Below, piece by piece: positions 7,626 through 14,438 of a stretch of DNA of 20,472 bases (position 1 is its first letter; each line of letters begins with the position of its first letter). Origin of the DNA: Thalassiosira profunda (taxonomy: Eukaryota; Bacillariophyta; Thalassiosirophyceae; Thalassiosirales; Thalassiosiraceae). Position numbers and translations under genes: made by a program. The stretch covers positions 1-20,472 of the forward strand of contig JALLAP010000092.1 of the NCBI GenBank assembly GCA_036939355.1, given 5' to 3'. Under the pieces are notes generated by a model, which worked only from the letters and a program-made list of their open reading frames with translations, had not been told where the DNA came from and made no database searches.

Positions 7626-8657
7626 TCATTTGCTGCCTTCCGTCTTTGCCATCGCATTGCCGTCTTCCGCCTTCGCCGCGTTCGCTCTCTTCTTCTTCAT
7701 CGGTTTCACGTATTGTCGATTGTAGTATCGCACGGTGTCTCTGTACGAATCCGCGATCGGCCTCGTCTTCTGTATCAATTTGAGGGCATCGTTTCCTGTC
7801 ATGTCCGAGTACTTCATCAGATACGCCACTAGCGTCGTCACGCTGCGATTTCGTCCGTACCAGCACTGGCTCAAGGCCCTACCCCCCTCTCTCCGAGCCT
7901 TCTCTATGAACTCCACCACCTCGTCCAACACGTCGAGATGATTGTTCATGTCCTTGTAATTGCTCACGTTGGTTATGCACATGTATTCGATGCCCGGATG
8001 CACGTTGCACCTCGAAGTCTTGCTCCAGTTGATGATGTGCGTGATTCCCGCCCGCTCGAGCCCCTCGCGGTTCATGGCCGCTCCCACCGACCCGACGAAC
8101 AGGAACGGATGGCCCGTCACCGCGACCGGCTCCCCGTCCGTCTCGGCGAGCTGCACCGCCTCCACGGCGTCCTCGAAGCGCTCGTCCGGGGCGACGTCGG
8201 GGCCGACGTACTCTTTCGATAGGAGGTCGACCACGACGTGACGCGCGTAGGACGTCTGGGCGAGGAGGCCGAGGAGCGTCTGATCGGTGGGAGACAAGTT
8301 CGTCGATGCCGCCGAGTCGAGGTTGATCTCGCGGAAGACAGGATCGAGCGGGCCCTCGCCGTTTTGCATTCTGCTCCGCTCCGGCGCACGCATCTTGTGG
8401 TGCTCCTGGGTATTGTCGTTTGCATTTGTCGCGTCTGGTATGTCGACGCTGCCGTTCTGAAACCTCAGGCCACCGCGATAGCCCGCAAAGAAACAGAGGA
8501 CGACGAAGGCGCAGGCGGGGATGAGGTGGCGCATGCTGATTTGGTCGCTCTCGCGGGCGGCGGGACCGGCATGCGAGCGCGACCCCGCTGCAACCTCTCC
8601 TTGGTCACCGTCGCCCTCGCTCGAGAGGACTGGCTGGTATTCCGCGTCGCTGGTCAT
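7626..8657 (-). CDS. Membrane-anchored dual-specificity phosphatase-like protein
   Basis: The ATG at 8657 gives 343 residues; in-frame ATGs at 8729 and 8804 exist but add Arg/His-rich sequence without clear structure. The N-terminal tail carries EYQPVL, a sorting-type motif. One membrane helix follows at about 44-60 (HLIPACAFVVLCFFAGY), then a low-complexity linker and the phosphatase domain (about 180-316). This begins HPFLFVGSVGAAMNREGLERAGITHIINW, the usual DSP opening. Asp236 (NYKDMNN) is a candidate general acid. The active-site loop is SQCWYGRNRSVT (Cys265, Arg271): the Cx5R core is intact, but the His that normally precedes Cys is Gln. After the helix the catalytic domain would be luminal or cytosolic depending on topology. 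The tail is Lys/Ala-rich. The substrate is unknown, and the His-to-Gln change may lower or alter activity. Confidence 0.82.
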   Translation of the reverse strand: MTSDAEYQPVLSSEGDGDQGEVAAGSRSHAGPAARESDQISMRHLIPACAFVVLCFFAGYRGGLRFQNGSVDIPDATNANDNTQEHHKMRAPERSRMQNGEGPLDPVFREINLDSAASTNLSPTDQTLLGLLAQTSYARHVVVDLLSKEYVGPDVAPDERFEDAVEAVQLAETDGEPVAVTGHPFLFVGSVGAAMNREGLERAGITHIINWSKTSRCNVHPGIEYMCITNVSNYKDMNNHLDVLDEVVEFIEKARREGGRALSQCWYGRNRSVTTLVAYLMKYSDMTGNDALKLIQKTRPIADSYRDTVRYYNRQYVKPMKKKRANAAKAEDGNAMAKTEGSK

Positions 8658-9135
8658 CGTAAAGGCGATGGTGTGGTGGCGCGCGTTGGTTCGAAGAGTG
8701 AGGGCAGGCCGTCGACGGTGCGGGTGCATGTCGAGCGCGGGTCCTCCTTTCTTTCCTGAAAAATTGCGGTGCGACAGCTTGGAGCTAAACCTCGACGTTA
8801 CCATACCATAACATGCCGCAGAGTAAGAGACTTCTTTCTCAGACAGTATCCTAAGCGCTCGTCCTTTTAACCGAACTGTGGAAAACACACGAATGACGAT
8901 GGGAGGGAGAGCAACTCTTTTCTTTTGCAAATACCTATCGCATTGCCTCCTCCTGAATCCTTTCGTGGCGTTCTAAATACGCCTGCACCATACTCCACTA
9001 GGCAGTGTTGTTGTTCCCTTGCTTCTGCCGACTGTCCCGGTCGTATTCACCAGCTATCCTTCAGAGACCCGTCCAAAGCGAATATTGACTCGATGGAATC
9101 CAGCAGTTTCGCATTAGATTGCTGTGTTCAGGCAT
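8658..9135. other. Intergenic stretch between phosphatase start and 6PGL stop
   Basis: These 478 bp hold the upstream region of the phosphatase gene and the 3' flank of the 6-phosphogluconolactonase gene, both minus strand. The part at 8658-8804 is open in the phosphatase frame and could be a coding N-terminal extension or 5' UTR. The rest has no convincing gene, RNA or repeat. Confidence 0.5.
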
Positions 9136-10074
9136 CTATCTCTCCGCCGATGGCTCTCCGACCAATGCCTCGGCCGCGTCGGCATCCGCCACCCACACCA
9201 GCGCCTCGCTTCCCCCCGGCCGTACCATCCCGCACGGATACGGCGCCAGATCCACCATCTCCACCGCGTACGCCCGTTCTCCCTCATCATTGCTATCCAA
9301 TGGATTTGCAACCAACCTTTCAAACACCGCCTTCAGTATCGGCTGCTTGGACTTTCCCGCGCCGCAGACGATCACCTTTCTACACAGACTGTTGAGAACC
9401 GGAAACGTGAGCGTGATCCGCGACGGCGGCGGCTTGGGCGAATCGTCAATGGGCGCAACCAAACGCGTGCGCTCGTCCAGGAGGGGATGATTTGGGAAGA
9501 GGGAGCACGTGTGCCCGTCGGGACCGAACCCCTGGCAATGCAATTTGCATAAGTGGTTGCAGAATCTGGGACATCAGACATCAGCGCCAAGCGTTGCATG
9601 CACACATTTCGCACTCACCAGCACGGCGCAGTCCAGCATGCCCCCGCACCGCTCCAATAACGGCCGCAATGCCCTCGCTTCGTACTCGACCGCCACCTTC
9701 TCCGTCAGACCGCCCAGCAATCCCTCGTCGATGCCATACACCTGCCCCGCCGGTATCGGCACCGCCTCCGCAAAATTCCTTCTTATCGCTCCCAAATTCG
9801 AGTCTTCACTCGAACTCGGCACGCACCGCTCGTCCGCCAGCAACACGTGCCACCGCTCCCATTGGGGATCGACCCCCGCGTTTGCAAACGCCGCGGGCAG
9901 ATCGCGGAGGAGCGCTGGGAGGGAGCCCCCGCTCAACGCGATGGAGAAGGTGTCGCGATCCCTAGCGGCGTACATGGAGACGATTTCGGAGGCGAGGAGG
10001 GGCCCGAGAGCAGATTTGGTAGGGGCGACAAGGAGGGCGGCTCGGTAGGGTGGGGGCGGGGCGGCGGCCGCCAT
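9136..10074 (-). CDS. pgl: 6-phosphogluconolactonase
   Basis: There are two exons, 10074-9619 and 9531-9136, 283 residues, starting at an ATG with the segment [18 protein letters not shown]. The enzyme hydrolyses 6-phosphoglucono-lactone to 6-phosphogluconate in the oxidative pentose phosphate pathway. Family motifs are in order: [14 protein letters not shown] (about 43-56), [12 protein letters not shown] (75-86) followed by [12 protein letters not shown], then across the splice [23 protein letters not shown] (148 on), [19 protein letters not shown] and a C-terminal [12 protein letters not shown]. Length and motif order match the family. No signal or transit peptide is present, so it is probably cytosolic, as expected for diatom oxidative pentose phosphate enzymes. 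It is divergent from the cysteine synthase-glutaredoxin gene, 288 bp away. Confidence 0.93.
9532..9618 (-). other. Intron of the 6PGL gene, 87 bp
   Basis: The donor is GTGAGT at 9618 and the acceptor is TTGCCAG ending at 9532. Splicing in phase 0 joins DCAVL to GFGPDGHT and restores the family motif exactly. It contains five TGCA tetramers. Confidence 0.92.
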
Positions 10075-10362
10075 GTTGGTTGGGCGGCGGTATCCACCTT
10101 TAGCTCAAACTTGCTGCTGGAATCTTTGACATAAAGAAATCTTTGGTGTCACAGTAGTAGTGTTGATAGCATGCACTGTTTCAAAGCAACGCTTCACGCT
10201 TCACCTGAATGAACGCTGTCAACCAAGACCCTCTCGCCGAGGATCCTGCATGCGGGCTGCCAAGTGGTGGGGCTATCTGTGTCTGGGCTGCTCATAAACT
10301 GTTGCTTGAAACGCTTCAAGCTTGAATTGAAGCTGATGAACCTTGGCTTATTGTTCTTTCTT
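10075..10362. promoter_or_regulatory. Shared intergenic region of 6PGL and cysteine synthase-Grx
   Basis: These 288 bp lie between two divergent start codons. They hold a perfect 12-bp palindrome, TTCAAGCTTGAA, at 10315-10326, just upstream of the first ATG of the plus-strand gene. An in-frame ATG at 10336 could start that protein 9 codons earlier. No TATA box is clear. A shared promoter is inferred from layout. Confidence 0.4.
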
Positions 10363-11867
10363 ATGAACGCTGGCGTCCGCAGAGGCATCGCCACCGTCTA
10401 CCCGAAGAGTATCCGCAGGGCCACCACCGCGTTCGCCTCCACCTTCAGCGCCACCGCCCATCCCAAGGCCAGCGTCCCCATCATGAGCGCCCGCTCCGCC
10501 TCCACCCTCGTCGAGAACGTCATGACCGACGGCCGCCCCTCCCAGAAGGCGGCGAGCATCCTGCAGACCGTCGGCAAGACGCCCCTGGTGAAGTTGAACC
10601 GCCTCGCGCCCCCCGAAGTGAACGTCTACGTCAAGTGCGAGGCGTTCAACCCGATGGGCAGCGTCAAGGATCGCCTCGCGCTGGGGTGCATCGAGTACGC
10701 GGAGAAGACAGGCAAATTGCGGCCCGGCCAGACGGTCGTCGAGTGCAGCTCGGGCAACACGGGGATCGGGCTGGCGATGGTGTGCAACGTGAAAGGCTAC
10801 CCGTTCGTCTGCGTCATGGCGGAATCGTTCAGTATCGAGCGGCGTAAGTTGATGCGGTTCTTGGGTGCGAAAGTCGTTCTGACGAATCCGGCCCACAAGG
10901 GAACTGGAATGGTGATCAAGGCGAAGGAGCTGGCGGACAAACACGGCTGGTACTGGCCCAACCAGTTTGACAACGAGGCGAATGCATACGTGCACGAGAT
11001 GACGACTGGGCCGGAGCTTTTGGAAGCAATGGGAGACGAGAAGGTGGATCATCTCTTCCTCGCGTACGGGACCGGCGGCACGCTCAACGGGGTGAGCAAG
11101 GTGANAGATGCGGCAATGTCCACGAGCAAGGCTTTGGCGCAGCAGGAGGGTATCTTCACTGGTACGAGTGGCGGAGGCATACTCGCCGCCGCGCTGAACT
11201 TTGCCAAGACGGCAGAGAAAGGATCGACGATTGTTGCAATCCTGCCCGATACTGGCGAACGGTACTTGTCGACTCCGCTCTTCGATAGTATCGGGGCTGA
11301 TATGACCGAGGAAGAGAAGGAGATTGCAGCTTCTACTCCAAGCTCGCCTCCTCCTTCGGTCCCACTGCCTTCTTCTACCGAGACGAGCGTTTCCTTCGTG
11401 AAGAATGCCATCGCGAGCAACAAAGTGGTCGTGTTCTCGCTGCAGTATTGCGAGTTCTGCTGGACGATCACGCAGTTCTTCGACAGGGTCGGAGTCGCCT
11501 ACGAGCAAATCAACATTGACAGTTTTCAGTATGCCAAAGACAATATGGGAAACAAGTACCGCGCCGCGCTGACGGATTTGACGGATTGCAACACGTTCCC
11601 GCAGTGCTTCATTGGTGGAGAGTTCATGGGAGGTGCGGCCGATGCTTGCATGAAATGGAAGAAGGGCGAACTTCAGCCTCTGTTCAAGGCGGCGGGGGTC
11701 GACTTTGATAGCACATACGCAGGGGATCCTTTTGAGTTCCTGCCAAAATGGGTGAGTGAGGCGTGTCGTTTGTGTCTCCTTTGAAGTCCATCTCTGCCTG
11801 GGAAACTCATTGCATTGCTTTGTGTGCTTTACCGTAGATGACTCAGAACCCGCTCCGCTCTAAGTGA
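10363..11867 (+). CDS. Cysteine synthase fused to C-terminal glutaredoxin, with an internal assembly gap
   Basis: There are two exons, 10363-11751 and 11838-11867. The ATG at 10363 opens an Arg/Ser/Thr-rich stretch without acidic residues (MNAGVRRGIATVYPKSIRRA), resembling a mitochondrial presequence; an ATG at 10336 is an alternative. The PLP-enzyme part shows KTPLVKLNRL, the PLP lysine in NPMGSVKDR (Lys102), the SSGNTG loop (129-134), ESFSIERRKLMRFLGAKVVLT, the GTGGT phosphate loop (236-240), GTSGGG and PDTGERYLSTPLF. This matches O-acetylserine (thiol)lyase or cystathionine beta-synthase-type enzymes that make cysteine. A Pro/Ser linker leads to a glutaredoxin domain with YCEFC (Cys363, Cys366) and the cis-Pro segment TFPQCFIGGEFMGG. 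At the n (11105) about 60 or more family residues are missing between GVSKV and DAAMSTSKALAQQEG, although the frame stays open, so the assembled protein is incomplete. Confidence 0.87.
11105..11105. other. Single ambiguous base marking a probable collapsed gap
   Basis: The only n in the window falls in the codon after GVSKV. Cysteine synthases have roughly 60 or more residues between this strand and the helix that follows here. The n is therefore better read as a scaffold join of unknown length than as one uncertain base. Confidence 0.8.
11752..11837 (+). other. Intron of the cysteine synthase-Grx gene, 86 bp
   Basis: The donor is GTGAGT at 11752 and the acceptor is CCGTAG ending at 11837. 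Splicing in phase 0 gives a short last exon, MTQNPLRSK and a TGA at 11865. Without splicing the protein would end VSEACRLCLL at 11784. The intron includes CATTGCATTGC. Confidence 0.78.
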
Positions 11868-12080
11868 GCGTTGAAGTTTCATGCAATTGCCAACGAAGGA
11901 AAGTCAAAGAAGCAGGCATTTGGCAGTTGCACTGGGTGTTTGCTGGTACTTGCATTGTGTGTAGGATAATGTATTGAAATGACTGTACAATACAAGAATA
12001 TCCTATGCTGGTTATCGATTAACGAAAGACGGCTACCAACTAGCAATGCAACACAATGATCGTCCTCGATCCCGCACTTC

Positions 12081-13049
12081 TTACTTGAGATAAACCATCA
12101 GGGCGGTGAGAGCAAGAGCAACCGGATTGAAACGATGGAGGGAACTCGAGAATGCAGCAGATGGAGGCGTCTCGTCCGGGATGCGGATGTAGATCTGGTC
12201 GAACTCGTCCTGCACACTCGGAATCGGCGCGTCCGGCGTCAGATTGAACACGAGGTCCTCGTCGGGCGCGACAACGGAGTAGGACCAACCCTCGGGCAGG
12301 TCCTGAAAGTCGGGATCGTCCAGATCGTCCTTGTCCAGCTTGTACCCCTGCACGAGGTACTCGTATCCGTCGGCGTCGGTGAGGCGGTAGGCCGGTTTGC
12401 CGGCCTCCCATACGAGATACTAGATATGAAACATCAGATATGAACATCAGATATGAACGTAGATAGGAACCCAATTGCAACACACAACATTGCACTTACC
12501 TGGGTCTTCGTGGGGTAGAAAACCGTGTAGGGGGAGGCACCGGTGGTGCCCGGGGCGAGGTTGGCCCCGAAGATCACTGCAAAGGACGCGGGCAATAAGC
12601 GCGCAAGATGTGAGCATTTGCAATATCAAACACAACAGATGCACTGTACTTACTGTCGGCTCCCGCCATGTCGAAGCGTTCCTCCGAGCCCTTGATCGAT
12701 TCGATGTCCATGCTCCAATACTGAGGACCATTCTTCGTGATTGATTCGGCGCCGAATTCCGCGGCGAGCGCATCGATGTCGAGATTGTCCCACCTGCAAC
12801 GAGAGAGATGACGATGCAAATCAGCGTAGCACACACATCACGCGATATGATGCAACGCGTAGCGGCGTACCAAGTCACGTTGCACGGCGCCAGCGGCGAA
12901 GTCGAGTAGATGTCGCCGCCGCAGTCGCCGTCGTAGTTGAACACAAGTTCGCAGTAAATGTAGTCGCGAGCGTCTTCGAGCGGCTGCTCGACGAGGGTGA
13001 TCGCGTCGCCGTTGCACGACGTCATGGTGGTCGGGGCGGAATCTGTCAT
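12081..13049 (-). CDS. Probable secreted or GPI-anchored protein of unknown function, four exons
   Basis: Exons are 13049-12871, 12793-12654, 12576-12500 and 12419-12081; all three junctions keep frame and give 244 residues. The product has Cys residues, a glycosylation-type CNVTW, and NGPQYWSMDIESIKGSEERFDMAGADMIFGANL, then TVFYPTKTQYLVWEAGKPAYRLTDADGYEYLVQGYKLD and an acidic stretch before LPEGWSYSVVAPDEDLVFNL. The C-terminus is a Ser-rich stretch, one Arg, then FNPVALALTALMVYLK, which looks like a GPI-anchor signal. The first ATG used (13049) lacks a signal peptide; a signal-like stretch lies upstream in the same frame but is cut off by a TGA. A first exon is probably missing from this model. 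I recognise no named family. It converges with the cysteine synthase gene. Confidence 0.68.
12420..12499 (-). other. Third intron of the GPI-like gene, 80 bp, with a tandem duplication
   Basis: The donor is GTAAGT at 12499 and the acceptor is ATCTAG ending at 12420. It joins YPTKTQ to YLVWEAG in phase 0. It contains a 13-bp unit, ACATCAGATATGA on the plus strand, twice in tandem at 12431-12456. Confidence 0.85.
12577..12653 (-). other. Second intron of the GPI-like gene, 77 bp
   Basis: The donor is GTAAGT at 12653 and the acceptor is TTTGCAG ending at 12577. It joins AGAD to IFGANL through a split ATG codon and keeps the frame into a 77-nt exon. Confidence 0.87.
12794..12870 (-). other. First intron of the GPI-like gene, 77 bp
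   Basis: The donor is GTACGC at 12870, weaker than the others, and the acceptor is GTTGCAG ending at 12794. It joins CNVTW to WDNLDIDAL with a split TGG codon. Without splicing the frame runs into unrelated sequence. Confidence 0.8.
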
Positions 13050-13553
13050 GGTCGCTGAGTCGCCTCGTCAGATGCGAGCTGTTTTGTGAGCAGAGTGATG
13101 TATCATCTCTGACGGCGCTGCAGATGCCCCGGCCGCCGCGGCCCACAGAGCGAAGCGGCTGCCCACGCCCACTCCCGAAGCGAACCCCACCCATCACCCC
13201 AATCGTCATCGCCGCTGAGCAGGGTGCTCAGCAGGGAGGCGGTGTCTTTTCCACGAACTGCATGCAATCAGATGCACCGACATCGAGGAGATTGCCTCTT
13301 TTTTTCGATCGAGCAGGCAGGGTGTGGTCGACAGGAGTGCCGCATGCGAACCCAGGCGGACAAATCGGGTGAATGAAGCGTGAAAGAAGTCATCGAGCGA
13401 GCCAACGAGCAATAGCTTGCTGCTGTTGAGCCATGAAGGAGCGGCTTAGCTGGGAGGCGTCAGCATCAGACGGCAGCCTCCTCGGGTCGGCGGGTGGTAG
13501 TATCTAGAGTACGTGGTCATTATTTGCAACAAAGGTGACACAAGACGTGCGCA
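13050..13553. other. Intergenic region between divergent GPI-like and single-pass genes
   Basis: These 504 bp separate two divergent start codons. On the minus strand, 13190-13072 is open in the same frame as exon 1 of the GPI-like gene and reads like a signal peptide (SRFALWAAAAGASAAPS). It has no in-frame ATG and meets a TGA at 13070-13068 before exon 1. The rest should hold two promoters. No RNA gene is apparent. Confidence 0.45.
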
Positions 13554-14381
13554 ATGGCCGACGATGACAGCGACGTGATGGACCTGCGGTCCTCCATCCA
13601 CAACGACCCGATCATCCAGCAGTTCGTTCACTCCTTAGACGCGTCGAGCCTCGTCAGCGTGGATGACAGCGCCGCCTTCTGTGACGATAGCTCGGGCAGC
13701 GTCGCGGCGTGGGCCGGATTTATGGACGTCGAAAGCCTCCGCCCCGGATCCGACGACGAGCGGTCCGACGAGGGCGAAGTCGACCGGTCCGAGGATACCC
13801 GGTCCATGATGGGCTGGAGCGTCGTCTTGGATCAGCCGTCCAGCGTTTCGCTTCGTCCCGGCGTCGGCGGCGAGGCCTCGGCTGCTCCAACCGTGATTTC
13901 CAGCGCCTACTCGAAGGCGACCGTGCCCACGAGCAACACGAAGGAGGAGACGGAGAAACGAAAGCTGCGGCGCCAATTGCAACTCAAGCGATGCATCCGC
14001 TCCATCATGATTGTCGCGGCACTGGCAGCGTTTAGCGGTTGTGTCGTCTACATTTTGGAGTTCTACGCCTTTCCGGGCACGTTGCTCGATCGGCTCTTTG
14101 GCACCAAGGGTGAAGAGCATCACTACCGTCGGTTACCCGAAGGGTTGCCCACAGAGATTCTCAGGGACGGGACCGCCTACCCAGAACGCCTCACCGAGCT
14201 GAGAAGGAAGCGAGCGAACGAACGGTGGCAGCGACGGGCGGAGCGAGCAGAGGTGATGGCCAACAAACGGAAAGCGAGGAGGAGACGGAGGTGGGCCCAG
14301 CGGCGGAGGGCGGTCGTGTGGGAGGAGGAGGGGCTTTACGTGCCCCATCATCTGGCCGACAATGTCGTCTTTGGCGAGTGA
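13554..14381 (+). CDS. Single-pass membrane protein of unknown function
   Basis: This is a single exon of 275 residues, starting at an ATG in the context gcaATGg. The first 110 residues are acidic and Ser-rich (MADDDSDVMDLRSS, GSDDERSDEGEVDRSEDTRS), probably disordered and cytosolic. Lys/Arg-rich residues (134-149) precede one membrane helix (about 149-170, SIMIVAALAAFSGCVVYILEF). After the helix come FPGTLLDRLFG and a strongly basic region, ERWQRRAERAEVMANKRKARRRRRWAQRRR, followed by LYVPHHLADNVVFGE at the end. With no signal peptide and basic residues on both sides, orientation is uncertain. I recognise no family. Its end lies 57 bp from the convergent nucleoporin gene. Confidence 0.78.
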   Translation: MADDDSDVMDLRSSIHNDPIIQQFVHSLDASSLVSVDDSAAFCDDSSGSVAAWAGFMDVESLRPGSDDERSDEGEVDRSEDTRSMMGWSVVLDQPSSVSLRPGVGGEASAAPTVISSAYSKATVPTSNTKEETEKRKLRRQLQLKRCIRSIMIVAALAAFSGCVVYILEFYAFPGTLLDRLFGTKGEEHHYRRLPEGLPTEILRDGTAYPERLTELRRKRANERWQRRAERAEVMANKRKARRRRRWAQRRRAVVWEEEGLYVPHHLADNVVFGE

Positions 14382-14438
14382 TCTGCCAGGAGAGAAAGAA
14401 CCTGTAACTTCGTACTAGGTAGGCCGTAATGCATAATC

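Noticed and set aside
11101..11108. GTGAnAG read as a tiny intron or as simple splice signals at the n
   Set aside because: It is far too short for an intron, and splicing alone cannot supply the missing 60 or so residues; a collapsed gap is needed either way.
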